DNA of 64,000 nucleotides from Rhodococcus sp. P1Y (GCF_003641205.1 NZ_CP032762.1:4216001-4280000); one strand, 5' to 3'. Positions 44,951-53,374 are shown, numbered from the stretch's first letter. Notes: generated by a model from the sequence alone, not told the origin. Numbers and translations: made by a program.

Positions 44951-45274
44951 ATGATCTTCAAGGGCGTTCGCGACGGTAAGCCGTACCCGGAGCATGGTCT
45001 GTCCTTACGCGATTGGTCGAAGATTCCCCCACGTCAGTTGCGGCTCGATGAGATCGTGACGACGACGAAAGTTCTCGAACTCGACCGTCTGCTGTCCGAG
45101 GACTCGACGTTCTACGGCGACCTGTTTCCCCATGCCGTGCACTACCGAGGTGTGGTGTACCTCGAGGACGGCCTACACCGCGCGGTGCGGGCTGCGCTGC
45201 GGAACCGCACAGTCCTGCACGCGAGGGTGTTCGATTACGACTTTCTCGCGGCGACGCCGCCCGTGCACGAATAA
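44951..45274 (+). CDS. conserved actinobacterial protein beside hrcA
   Basis: This is a 107-residue protein with the run MIFKGVRDGKPYPEHGLS, then WSKIPPRQLRLDEIVTTTKV, LEDGLHRAVRAALRNRTVLH and ARVFDYD. I know a close relative at the same place beside hrcA in mycobacteria; it is small and of unknown role. The ATG is chosen by that similarity; a longer form starting at 44909 is possible. It is divergent from hrcA. Confidence 0.82.
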   Translation: MIFKGVRDGKPYPEHGLSLRDWSKIPPRQLRLDEIVTTTKVLELDRLLSEDSTFYGDLFPHAVHYRGVVYLEDGLHRAVRAALRNRTVLHARVFDYDFLAATPPVHE

Positions 45275-45286
45275 TTACGTCCGGCG

Positions 45287-45361
45287 GTAACTACGCACGC
45301 ACGATGCAAGTCTCGAGCCGTGCGTGCGTAGTTACGCCCCGCGGTAACTACGCACGCACGG
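45287..45361. repeat. 17-bp perfect inverted repeat plus a third half-copy
   Basis: GTAACTACGCACGCACG (45287-45303) is exactly complementary to 45319-45335 around a 15-base loop. A third copy of the left arm, GGTAACTACGCACGCACGG, lies at 45343-45361. It is in the gap between the hrcA-side gene and hemW, which converge, so it probably acts as a terminator. The CGTGCGTG core recurs in the hairpin at 63546. Confidence 0.7.
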
Positions 45362-45426
45362 GCGGCTACGCCGCAATCCCACGGGCGGCTACGCCGCAAT
45401 CCCACGGGCGGCTACGCCGCAATCGC
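45358..45426. repeat. three tandem 23-bp repeats spanning the end of hemW
   Basis: The unit ACGGGCGGCTACGCCGCAAT plus three bases occurs at 45358, 45381 and 45404. The third copy contains the hemW stop codon (45412-45414) and last codons; the first two lie just beyond it. They look like a duplication of the 3' end of hemW. Confidence 0.8.
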
Positions 45427-46620
45427 GCGCACCACAGCGTCGGCGAGCAGCCGTCCCCGATCGGTCAGGACGTAGTTCTCACCCTCCACGACCATGAGAC
45501 CATCCGCGACGACCTGGTCCGCTGCACGGCGTTCCGAGTCGTCGAGCGCAGCCGCGGACAGACCGGTCCTGAGTCTGATTTCGAGCATGAGCTGTTCGAG
45601 GTGCCGGTCCCCGGCGGTCAGTAACTCGCTGCCCGCCACCGGAAGCTCACCCGACACCAACTGCTCTGCATATCGGGCGGGGTGCTTGACGTTCCAGAAG
45701 CGGGTGCCGCCGATGTGGCTGTGCGCGCCGGGACCTGCACCCCACCAGTCGCCGCCATCCCAGTAGCCGATGTTGTGCTTGCATTCGGCGTCTCGACCCG
45801 TAGCCCAGTTGGACACCTCGTACCAGTGCAGACCCGCCTCGGAAAGCACCGAATCGATGCGCTCGTATCTGCTGGCGAGCACATCGTCGTCCGGCATCGG
45901 AAGCTCGCCCCGGCGGACTTTCCTAGCCATTGCGGTGCCGTCCTCGACGATGAGCGCGTAGGCGGACACGTGGTCGACGCCTGCTTCCAGTACCGCAGCC
46001 AGCGACGCGTCCAGATCGACGTCGCGTTCGCCGGGGGTGCCGTAGATGAGGTCCAGGTTGACGTGATCGAACCCCGCCGCCCGCGCTTCCTTCGCCGCAG
46101 CAACCGCACGGCCAGGGGTATGCGTTCTGTCCAGAACTGCCAACACGTGCGGCGCGGCGGACTGCATGCCCAGGGAAATCCGGGTGAAGCCGGCGGAGTG
46201 CAGCTGCTCGAAGAACTCCGGTGATGTCGATTCCGGGTTCGATTCGGTGGTGACCTCGGCGTCCGTGGTGAGCCCGAAACTCCCGCGGACGGCGTCGAGC
46301 ACGTCGGTCAATCCACTTCCGCCGAGCAACGAGGGCGTCCCGCCCCCGACGAACACCGTGTCGGCCGTGGGGACGTGCCCGGCCCGCTCGCTCATCAACG
46401 CGGCCGCAGCACCGAGTTCGCGACGGAGCCCTTCCATCCACGACTGCGGCGACGCGGAAGTTCCCAGCTCACCGGCCGTGTAGGTGTTGAAATCGCAGTA
46501 TCCGCACCGAGTAGCGCAGAAGGGGACATGGACGTAGATCCCGAACGGCCGTCGTCCCACGCCCTCGAATGCCGCGTCGGGCAATTCGAGATGGGCGGTG
46601 GGTGCAGCCAGAAGATTCAC
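45412..46620 (-). CDS. hemW: HemW-like radical SAM protein (coproporphyrinogen oxidase family)
   Basis: This is a 402-residue radical SAM protein. The iron-sulfur motif is FCATRCGYCDF (C-x3-C-x2-C), preceded by FGIYVHVP; other motifs are VFVGGGTPSLLGG, LGMQSAAPHVL and NLDLIYGTPGERD. It lacks the N-terminal Cys cluster of true HemN in the part visible, so I favour HemW, a heme chaperone. The GTG start has GGGAG 9 bases upstream. The 3' end overlaps a tandem repeat. Confidence 0.9.
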   Translation of the reverse strand: MNLLAAPTAHLELPDAAFEGVGRRPFGIYVHVPFCATRCGYCDFNTYTAGELGTSASPQSWMEGLRRELGAAAALMSERAGHVPTADTVFVGGGTPSLLGGSGLTDVLDAVRGSFGLTTDAEVTTESNPESTSPEFFEQLHSAGFTRISLGMQSAAPHVLAVLDRTHTPGRAVAAAKEARAAGFDHVNLDLIYGTPGERDVDLDASLAAVLEAGVDHVSAYALIVEDGTAMARKVRRGELPMPDDDVLASRYERIDSVLSEAGLHWYEVSNWATGRDAECKHNIGYWDGGDWWGAGPGAHSHIGGTRFWNVKHPARYAEQLVSGELPVAGSELLTAGDRHLEQLMLEIRLRTGLSAAALDDSERRAADQVVADGLMVVEGENYVLTDRGRLLADAVVRAIAA

Positions 46621-46695
46621 CGGTCCAGTCTCCCAGAAGCCGCTACACTCCCCCGCCACCGATGCGATCGAAAACTTTTCACCTGCTCTGCCAGC

Positions 46696-46723
46696 CTATT
46701 TACCTTCGATTTGGGGTAAATAG
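46696..46723. promoter_or_regulatory. inverted repeat between hemW and the sulfite reductase operon
   Basis: CTATTTACC (46696-46704) and its exact complement (46715-46723) flank 10 bases in the 388-base gap. It lies about 50 bases upstream of the -10 of the leader peptide and could be an operator for the sulfur operon or the hemW promoter. Confidence 0.4.
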
Positions 46724-46757
46724 CGCTACCGCGGTCGGACCTGGGCTTAGGCCGTGG

Positions 46758-46763
46758 CACAAT
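46758..46763 (+). promoter_or_regulatory. -10-like element CACAAT ahead of the cysteine leader peptide
   Basis: CACAAT ends 7 bases before the GTG at 46771, the spacing expected if transcription starts on that GTG, making a leaderless message. No convincing -35 is seen (TCGGAC at the right place). Confidence 0.45.
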
Positions 46764-46770
46764 GGTCACC

Positions 46771-46866
46771 GTGACTGACTCTGGGATCCCCCTCGTGGCG
46801 CGCCGCCATGTAGATCTCAAGCGTGTTTGCAGTTCGTCGTGTCGTTGTTGTCGAGCATGTAGCTGA
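46771..46866 (+). CDS. cysteine-rich leader peptide of the sulfite reductase operon
   Basis: GTG-initiated 31-residue frame ending CSSSCRCCRACS-stop, with Cys at positions 20, 24, 26, 27 and 30 and none earlier. It has no Shine-Dalgarno but lies 7 bases after CACAAT, so it is likely leaderless. It ends 142 bases upstream of the sulfite reductase start. Leaderless cysteine-rich frames that act as cysteine-responsive attenuators have been reported in mycobacteria; by analogy, slow translation of the Cys codons when cysteine is scarce would raise expression of the downstream genes. An in-frame ATG at 46762 is an alternative start. Confidence 0.7.
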   Translation: MTDSGIPLVARRHVDLKRVCSSSCRCCRACS

Positions 46867-47008
46867 GCTCTGCGCCAGCCCGCTCGACCCGGCCTACAGC
46901 AGCACATTTCTCGTCAGACCCAAGATCCGTCCGGATGAGCGTGCACGCGGTGAGAATCAGCCCTCTCTCCGCAGCCGCCCGGGAGTCGAAAGATCCAGGA
47001 GCACATCG

Positions 47009-48742
47009 ATGTCGTCGACCACCGACGCGGCAACGCCCGCCGCATCGTCCGACCCCGCGCGCGTTGCCCCGAGGGAACGCACCGCTCGTCCGACGAAGCG
47101 CAGGGCCGAGGGCCAGTGGGCACTCGGTTATCGTGAGCCGCTGAACGCGAACGAGCAGGCGAAGAAGGACGACAACCCGCTCAACGTTCGCGCCCGCATC
47201 GAGAACATCTACTCGAAACAGGGCTTCGACAGCATCGACAAGGGCGACCTACGCGGCCGCTTCCGCTGGTGGGGTCTTTACACCCAGCGTGAGCAGGGCT
47301 ACGACGGCACGTTCACCGGCGACGAGAATCTCGACCTGCTCGAAGCCCGGTACTTCATGATGCGCATCCGGTGCGACGCTGGAGCGCTCAACGTCGAGCA
47401 GCTCCGTACTCTCGCCGGTATCTCGAAGGACTTCGGTCGCGACACCGCCGACTTGTCCGATCGCGAGAACGTTCAGTACCACTGGATCGAGGTCGAAAAC
47501 GTCCCCGAGATCTGGCGTCGCATCGAAGCAGTGGGTCTGAAGACGACCGAGGCCTGCGGCGACTGCCCACGCGTCGTGCTCGGGTCCCCGTTGGCTGGCG
47601 AAGCCGTGGACGAGATCCTGGACCCGACCCCCGCTATCGACCAGATCGTCGAGCGCTACATCGGCAAGCCGGAGTACTCGAACCTCCCACGCAAGTTCAA
47701 GACGGCGATCTCCGGACTCCAGGACGTCGTTCACGAGATCAACGACGTCGCCTTCATCGGCGTCAACCACCCCGAACACGGCCCTGGCCTCGACCTCTGG
47801 GTCGGCGGCGGTCTGTCCACCAACCCGATGCTGGCGCAGCGCGTCGGCGTCTGGGTGCCGCTCGCCGAAGTCCCCGACGTGTGGGAGGGCGTTGTGTCGA
47901 TCTTCCGCGACTACGGCTACCGCCGTCTGCGCGCGAAGGCCCGGCTCAAGTTCCTCATCAAGGACTGGGGCATCGAGAAGTTCCGCCAGGTGCTCGAAGA
48001 CGAGTACCTGCATCGCAAGCTCATCGACGGGCCCGCACCCGAGAAGCCCTCACGTCCGCGTGATCACGTCGGCATTCAGAAGCTGAAAAACGGGCTCAAC
48101 GCGGTCGGCGTCGCGCCCATCGCTGGACGCGTCTCCGGCACGATCCTGGGTCAGGTCGCCGACGCTGCCGAGAAGGCAGGCTCGGACCGCATCCGCTTCA
48201 CGCCGTACCAAAAGCTCATCGTGCTCGACGTGCCCGACGACAAGCTCGAAGCACTGATCAGCGATCTGGACGCGCTGGGTCTCCCGGCCAGGCCGTCGCA
48301 CTGGCGCAAGAACCTGATGGCCTGCAGCGGGATCGAATTCTGCAAGCTGTCGTTCGCCGAAACCCGAAAGCGTTCACAGGTTCTCGTCCCCGAACTCGAG
48401 CAGCGCCTAGCCGACATCAACAGCCAGCTCGACGTCCCGGTGACCATCAACATCAACGGATGCCCCAACTCGTGTGCGCGGTCGCAGATCGCCGATATCG
48501 GATTCAAGGGGATGTTGGTCGACGACGGCGACGGGAATCAGGTCGAGGGCTTCCAGGTTCACCTAGGAGGCAGCCTCGGACTGGACAGTGCATTCGGGCG
48601 CAAGTTGCGTCAGCACAAGGTCAACAGCACCGAGCTGGGAGATTACATCGACAGAGTGGTGCGGAATTTCGTGAAGCACCGCGAAGACGGCGAACGGTTC
48701 GCTCAGTGGGCCGTACGAGCAGACGAGGCGGATTTGCGATGA
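47009..48742 (+). CDS. sirA: ferredoxin-dependent sulfite reductase (siroheme, 4Fe-4S)
   Basis: This is a 577-residue enzyme reducing sulfite to sulfide with electrons from ferredoxin. Two repeated halves are visible; the siroheme/cluster ligands are Cys in ACSGIEFCKLSFAETR and NINGCPNSCARSQIAD (C-x5-C, C-x3-C). TEACGDCPRVVLGSPLAG is another conserved block. Similarity is to mycobacterial SirA/NirA rather than to NADPH-CysI. The ATG has AGGAG 7 bases upstream; a longer frame from 46823 is rejected. It is followed by cysH with an ATGA overlap. A cysteine leader peptide lies upstream. Confidence 0.95.
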   Translation: MSSTTDAATPAASSDPARVAPRERTARPTKRRAEGQWALGYREPLNANEQAKKDDNPLNVRARIENIYSKQGFDSIDKGDLRGRFRWWGLYTQREQGYDGTFTGDENLDLLEARYFMMRIRCDAGALNVEQLRTLAGISKDFGRDTADLSDRENVQYHWIEVENVPEIWRRIEAVGLKTTEACGDCPRVVLGSPLAGEAVDEILDPTPAIDQIVERYIGKPEYSNLPRKFKTAISGLQDVVHEINDVAFIGVNHPEHGPGLDLWVGGGLSTNPMLAQRVGVWVPLAEVPDVWEGVVSIFRDYGYRRLRAKARLKFLIKDWGIEKFRQVLEDEYLHRKLIDGPAPEKPSRPRDHVGIQKLKNGLNAVGVAPIAGRVSGTILGQVADAAEKAGSDRIRFTPYQKLIVLDVPDDKLEALISDLDALGLPARPSHWRKNLMACSGIEFCKLSFAETRKRSQVLVPELEQRLADINSQLDVPVTININGCPNSCARSQIADIGFKGMLVDDGDGNQVEGFQVHLGGSLGLDSAFGRKLRQHKVNSTELGDYIDRVVRNFVKHREDGERFAQWAVRADEADLR

Positions 48743-49449
48743 GTACCCGTATGGATTTGTCGGTCGACGAGCTGAAGGCGATCGCCGAGCGCGGCGCCCG
48801 TGAACTCGACGGCGCGAACGCCGTCGAGCTTCTCGAGTGGACCGAACGTGAGTTCGGAAAGAACTTCATCGTCGCGTCGAACATGCAGGATGCCGTTCTG
48901 GTTCACCTTGCAGCACAGGTGCGTCCGGGTGTCGACGTCTTGTTCCTCGATACCGGCTACCACTTCGCCGAGACCATCGGCACCCGCGACGCCGTCGAGG
49001 CTGTCTACGGCGTCAACATCATCAACGCGCGTGCGGATCTCACTGTCCCGCAGCAGGATGCGATCGAGGGCAAGGACCTGTTCGCGCGCGAGCCGAACCG
49101 GTGCTGCGCCATGCGCAAGGTCGCACCGCTCAAGAAGGAACTGGCGAACTACAGCGCCTGGGTCACCGGCATTCGACGGGTCGAGGCCCCCACCCGGGCC
49201 AACGCGCCCCTCGTTTCGTTCGACGACGCATTCGGACTGGTGAAGATCAATCCGATCGCCGCATGGTCCGACGACGACATGCAGCGTTACATCGACGAAC
49301 ACTCCATCCTCGTCAACCCGCTCGTCGACGAAGGATATCCCTCGATCGGGTGCGCACCGTGCACCGTCAAGCCCGCCCCCGGCGCCGATCCGCGTAGCGG
49401 TCGGTGGGCCGGTAAGGCCAAAACGGAATGTGGGTTGCACGCCTCATGA
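48739..49449 (+). CDS. cysH: APS reductase (phosphoadenylyl/adenylyl-sulfate reductase)
   Basis: This is a 236-residue reductase. The 4Fe-4S cysteines of the APS-specific class are present as a vicinal pair in PNRCCAMRKVAP and as GCAPCTVKP, and the catalytic Cys is in TECGLH at the C-terminus. The cluster marks it as using APS directly, so no APS kinase is needed, in agreement with the absence of a CysC domain nearby. It overlaps sirA and cysD by 4 bases each (ATGA). Confidence 0.95.
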   Translation: MSTRMDLSVDELKAIAERGARELDGANAVELLEWTEREFGKNFIVASNMQDAVLVHLAAQVRPGVDVLFLDTGYHFAETIGTRDAVEAVYGVNIINARADLTVPQQDAIEGKDLFAREPNRCCAMRKVAPLKKELANYSAWVTGIRRVEAPTRANAPLVSFDDAFGLVKINPIAAWSDDDMQRYIDEHSILVNPLVDEGYPSIGCAPCTVKPAPGADPRSGRWAGKAKTECGLHAS

Positions 49450-50387
49450 CATCGACATCGACAGTGCTGTCCGAGCGCACCACCATCGACAGCGACCGTT
49501 TCGACACCCTCGACGCTCTCGAATCGGAAGCCATTCACATCTTTCGAGAGGTTGCCGGCGAGTTCGAGCGGCCGGTCATCCTGTTCTCCGGCGGCAAGGA
49601 CTCGACGGTCCTGCTGCACCTGGCGATCAAGGCGTTCTGGCCTGCCCCGCTGCCGTTCACGCTGCTCCACGTCGACACCGGCCACAACCTGCAGGAGGTG
49701 TTGGACTTCCGCGACTACGTCGTGGCCAAGTACAACCTGCGCCTGCATGTCGCCAGCGTGGAGGACTACATCGCCGACGGCCGTCTCACCGAGCGCCCGG
49801 ACGGAATTCGTAACCCGTTGCAGACCGTGCCCCTGTTGGACTCCATCTCGGAGAACCGCTTCGATGCAATCTTCGGCGGAGCCCGTCGCGACGAGGAACG
49901 TGCGCGCGCCAAGGAGCGAATCTTCTCTTTGCGCAACGCCTTCGGCCAGTGGGACCCCAAGAAGCAGCGTCCCGAGCTGTGGAATCTGTACAACGGCAAG
50001 CACTCACCGGGTGAGCAGGTGCGAGTGTTTCCACTGAGCAACTTCACCGAACTCGACATCTGGCGCTACATTGCCCGCGAAAACGTCGAACTCGCCAGCA
50101 TCTACTACGCCCACCAGCGCCCGGTCTACCAGCGTGACGGTATGTGGATGACGCCCGGCGTGTGGGGTGGTCCCACCGAATCGGAAGAGTTGCAGACCCT
50201 CTCGGTGCGCTACCGCACCGTCGGCGACGGATCCACCACCGGCGCTGTTCTGTCGGACGCCGCCGACAACGAGGCAATTCTGGCCGAAGTGGCCGCATCC
50301 CGCCTCACCGAACGCGGCGCAACCCGCGGTGACGACCGCGTCTCCGAGGCAGCCATGGAAGACCGCAAGCGCGAAGGATACTTCTGA
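49446..50387 (+). CDS. cysD: sulfate adenylyltransferase small subunit CysD
   Basis: This 313-residue subunit makes APS from sulfate and ATP with CysN. The PP-loop is VILFSGGKDSTVLLHLA; other conserved parts are HVDTGHNLQEVLDFRD, IFGGARRDEERARAKERIFS and the C-terminal EAAMEDRKREGYF. It is linked to cysH by ATGA and to cysN by TGATG, so the subunits are translated together. Confidence 0.96.
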   Translation: MTSTSTVLSERTTIDSDRFDTLDALESEAIHIFREVAGEFERPVILFSGGKDSTVLLHLAIKAFWPAPLPFTLLHVDTGHNLQEVLDFRDYVVAKYNLRLHVASVEDYIADGRLTERPDGIRNPLQTVPLLDSISENRFDAIFGGARRDEERARAKERIFSLRNAFGQWDPKKQRPELWNLYNGKHSPGEQVRVFPLSNFTELDIWRYIARENVELASIYYAHQRPVYQRDGMWMTPGVWGGPTESEELQTLSVRYRTVGDGSTTGAVLSDAADNEAILAEVAASRLTERGATRGDDRVSEAAMEDRKREGYF

Positions 50388-51688
50388 TGGGCTCACAGCT
50401 TCTACGTCTCGCCACCGCAGGCAGTGTCGACGACGGCAAGTCCACCCTGGTCGGGCGGTTGCTGTACGACACGAAATCCGTTCTAGCCGACCAGATCGAC
50501 GCCGTCACCCGCGCGTCCGTGGACCGCGGCCTCAGCACTCCCGACCTGTCGTTGCTCGTCGACGGCTTGCGTGCCGAGCGCGAACAGGGCATCACCATCG
50601 ACGTGGCGTACCGCTACTTCGCTACGCCTGCGCGCTCGTTCGTACTCGCCGATACCCCGGGACACGTTCAGTACACCCGCAATACCGTGTCCGGCGCCTC
50701 GACGGCTCAGCTTGTCATTCTCCTCGTCGATGCCCGTAAAGGCGTCATCACCCAGACCCGCAGGCACGCCGCGGTTCTCGCACTTCTCGGAGTACCCAAG
50801 CTGGTTCTCGCCGTCAACAAGATCGACCTCGTCCCCGACCCGGCTCAGGTGTTTGCGGACATCTCCGCGGAATTCAACTCCCTGACGAGTTCGCTGGGGT
50901 GGGCAACCGAGGACGTCACCGAGATTCCCGTCTCTGCGCTGCACGGCGACAACGTCGCTGTGCGTTCGACGAACACCCCGTACTACGACGGGCCCACCCT
51001 GATCGAACATCTCGAGTCGGTGCCGGTCGATGCCGAACCTCATCGCGTCGGTCTCAGGTTCCCCGTCCAGTACGTCATTCGCCCTCGCACGGCAGAATTC
51101 CCGGACTACCGCGGTTACGCCGGACAGGTCGCGGCAGGCACCGTATCCCCCGGCGACGAGGTACTCGTTCTTCCGTCGGGCACCCGGACCACTGTCGAGC
51201 GCATCGACACCGCCGACGGCGTACTCGCAACCGCGAATGCCGGCCGAAGCGTCACCCTGATCCTCGCCGACGACGTCGACGTCTCGCGCGGCGACACCAT
51301 CGTCTCCCCACAGGATGCGCCGGAGCCCATCGGCGAATTCGACGCCACCGTGTGCTGGCTCGCCGAGAAGCCTCTACGCGCCGGTGCCCGCCTGCTTCTC
51401 AAGCACGGCACTCGAACGACTCAAGCCATTGTCGGCACGTTGGTGGAAAAGTTCGACGAGCAGAACCTCACAGCAGACCCCTCACCGGAGTCCTTGGAGC
51501 TCAACGACATCGGCCGAATCTCTGTTCGCGTGGCCGAGCCGATCGTCGCCGATGACTATGCCGTCAATCGCCATACCGGCAGCTTCCTGCTGATCGACCC
51601 GGCAGGCGGAAATACGCTCGCCGCAGGTCTCGTCGGCGATGCTCTGTCGGCGGTCGAACTCGGAACCGCCGCGCCTGCAGTTGTATGA
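50387..51688 (+). CDS. cysN: sulfate adenylyltransferase GTPase subunit CysN
   Basis: This 433-residue GTPase activates CysD. G1 is AGSVDDGKSTLVGRLL, then GITIDVAYRYF, DTPGHVQYTRN and VNKIDLVPD; the elongation-factor-like beta-barrels follow. The APS-kinase (CysC) domain fused to it in mycobacteria is missing, so this is the short form, consistent with a direct APS reductase route. It overlaps the next gene by ATGA. Confidence 0.95.
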   Translation: MGSQLLRLATAGSVDDGKSTLVGRLLYDTKSVLADQIDAVTRASVDRGLSTPDLSLLVDGLRAEREQGITIDVAYRYFATPARSFVLADTPGHVQYTRNTVSGASTAQLVILLVDARKGVITQTRRHAAVLALLGVPKLVLAVNKIDLVPDPAQVFADISAEFNSLTSSLGWATEDVTEIPVSALHGDNVAVRSTNTPYYDGPTLIEHLESVPVDAEPHRVGLRFPVQYVIRPRTAEFPDYRGYAGQVAAGTVSPGDEVLVLPSGTRTTVERIDTADGVLATANAGRSVTLILADDVDVSRGDTIVSPQDAPEPIGEFDATVCWLAEKPLRAGARLLLKHGTRTTQAIVGTLVEKFDEQNLTADPSPESLELNDIGRISVRVAEPIVADDYAVNRHTGSFLLIDPAGGNTLAAGLVGDALSAVELGTAAPAVV

Positions 51689-52434
51689 ACACCCTGATTG
51701 CCGTCGGACACGGCAGCCGCGATCCACGCTCCGAGCGCACCGTGGCAGCCGTCGTCCGACAGGTCCGCCGTCGACGTCCCGATCTCGACGTACGCGTGGC
51801 ATTCCTGGACTTGACGTCTCCCAGCGTCGACGAGGTGTTGAACGAGGTTGCCTCCGAAGGTATCCGGTCAGCTGTGCTTGTACCGTTGTTGCTGGGGAAC
51901 GCATTTCACGCACGTGTCGACCTGCCAGCTCTGCTGGACGCAGCGCGAGCTCGACATCCGCATCTGGTGCTGGTCCAGGCCGAGGTTCTCGGTGACGATC
52001 CGCGGTTGATCGCTGCTGTGCGGGCCCGCATCGTCCAGTCAGGTGTCGACATAGCCGACGCCGGGGTCGGCGTCTTGCTGACAGCTGTCGGCTCCTCGCA
52101 CGCTCCTGCCAATCAACGGACACGAGCATTGGCAGAACGCCTGCTGTCGGGCACTGCGTGGACCACTGCCGTGACCTGCTTTGCAACTGCTCGGGATCCG
52201 CAGCCGGCCGAAGCGTTGGCCCGCATCGAAGCGGCAGGCGCCGATCGAATCGTCGTCGCACCTTGGTTTCTCGCGCCCGGCCTGTTGACGGACCGGGTAT
52301 TCGACATCGTCGACGAGCTGATGCCGTCAGCCGTGCGTGCAGGCGTGCTGGGCGACCATCCGCTCGTCGCCGACGTGGTGTCGAGCCGTTACGAGACTGC
52401 GGCACTGACGGTCTCGACAAGAATCACCGCCTGA
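51685..52434 (+). CDS. sirohydrochlorin chelatase (CbiX/SirB family)
   Basis: This 249-residue two-domain chelatase inserts metal into sirohydrochlorin; in a sulfite reductase operon the metal should be iron, giving siroheme. Domain 1 starts LIAVGHGSRDPRSERTVAAV with the metal His and has a second His in NAFHARVDLPALL. Domain 2 repeats it: AVGSSHAPANQRTRALAERL, ending with VVAPWFLAPGLLTDRVFDIV. It is the last gene of the operon. Confidence 0.92.
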   Translation: MNTLIAVGHGSRDPRSERTVAAVVRQVRRRRPDLDVRVAFLDLTSPSVDEVLNEVASEGIRSAVLVPLLLGNAFHARVDLPALLDAARARHPHLVLVQAEVLGDDPRLIAAVRARIVQSGVDIADAGVGVLLTAVGSSHAPANQRTRALAERLLSGTAWTTAVTCFATARDPQPAEALARIEAAGADRIVVAPWFLAPGLLTDRVFDIVDELMPSAVRAGVLGDHPLVADVVSSRYETAALTVSTRITA

Positions 52435-52436
52435 CG

Positions 52437-53117
52437 TCAGCCTAGGATCGACGAGTCCTCCACCGTCCGCTGATACGTGTACAACGTGGTGACCAGGCAG
52501 ACGACGGTCGCCGCGATCAACACCTGAGGTCCAGTGATGAACACACTCATCACGCCGCCGATCACCGCACCCAGTGTGAACCCTGCATAGAGCAGGAAAT
52601 ATTCGAGCCAGTCTTTTGCGGATCCACCACTGATGTGCCGTTCGATCCCCTGCCCCATCTTGACCAATGTGCCAGTGACGTAGCTGAGTGGAATCGACAC
52701 CTCACCGTTCTTCACGAACGACGTATTCAGTGCGCCCATTGCGAACGAGATGAAGAGGATCGGTACGAATTGCACCTGCGGCGCACTCCACCCGCTCAAG
52801 ATCACGTCGACCACCGACGCGATCGCCAAGGCAATCGTCGTGAGAACTGTCGCGCCGTGTGGATGGTCTTTCCACAGATGTCGCCTGCACAGTGACGCAA
52901 TAACGACGCCCCCGACGAACGTCAGGATGAGCAGAATTGCTGCACCCGCCATGGCGTTCTCACCACGAAAGAACCCAACGGCCCCGCGTTCGGTATTTCC
53001 CGTCATGAACGTGACGAAGTAACCAGCGGTGTTGGTGAACGCGGCAGCGCCGACCAGACCTGCAAGTCCGGCCAGCACCCAGGACAGCCTGGCGTGGGAA
53101 TTGAACACTTCGCGCAT
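52437..53117 (-). CDS. YoaK family (DUF1275) membrane protein
   Basis: This is a 226-residue membrane protein with six likely helices: LSWVLAGLAGLVGAAAFTNT at the start and GYFVTFMTGNTERGAVGFFR with the conserved FMTGN motif, ILLILTFVGGVVIASLC, then FIPILFISFAMGALNTSF-like helix. DUF1275 proteins are of unknown function. It converges with the siroheme chelatase (2 bases apart) and is read in the same direction as the sulfate ABC operon downstream of the repeat cluster. Confidence 0.88.
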   Translation of the reverse strand: MREVFNSHARLSWVLAGLAGLVGAAAFTNTAGYFVTFMTGNTERGAVGFFRGENAMAGAAILLILTFVGGVVIASLCRRHLWKDHPHGATVLTTIALAIASVVDVILSGWSAPQVQFVPILFISFAMGALNTSFVKNGEVSIPLSYVTGTLVKMGQGIERHISGGSAKDWLEYFLLYAGFTLGAVIGGVMSVFITGPQVLIAATVVCLVTTLYTYQRTVEDSSILG

Positions 53118-53227
53118 GCACTCCGACGATAGATAACGGCGGGCCCCGGCGCCCTATGGAATCCATCACGATCCGGGGTTTCGGTCCGTTTCGCCCACAG
53201 TTCGGTGCTTGCCACGCCGAGGCGTAG

Positions 53228-53314
53228 GTGACCGAATGAGACAGTCGCTTTGGGCCCCGGTGACCGAATGAGACAGTCGCACACTCAGAGTGACCGAATG
53301 AGACAGTCGGTCAC
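53228..53314. repeat. second cluster of the 30-bp intergenic repeat (three copies)
   Basis: Copies of GTGACCGAATGAGACAGTCG begin at 53228, 53260 and 53290. The last copy forms the stem GTGACCGA with TCGGTCAC (53290-53314). It lies in the 257-base gap downstream of cysA and probably terminates the sulfate ABC operon. The same unit is found at 32236-32380. Confidence 0.8.
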
Positions 53315-53374
53315 ACAGGAGACAACGAAAACCGGGGCAACGTTGGACGCGGCCCCGGCTTGTCGTCGGTCGGG

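Noticed and set aside
46713..46724. 12-base match GGGGTAAATAGC with 21214-21225
   Set aside because: A single 12-mer match is expected by chance many times in 64 kb; the two contexts differ.
46823..47008. upstream extension of the sulfite reductase frame
   Set aside because: AGGAG 7 bases before the ATG at 47009 and the location of the cysteine leader frame in another phase speak for the shorter protein.
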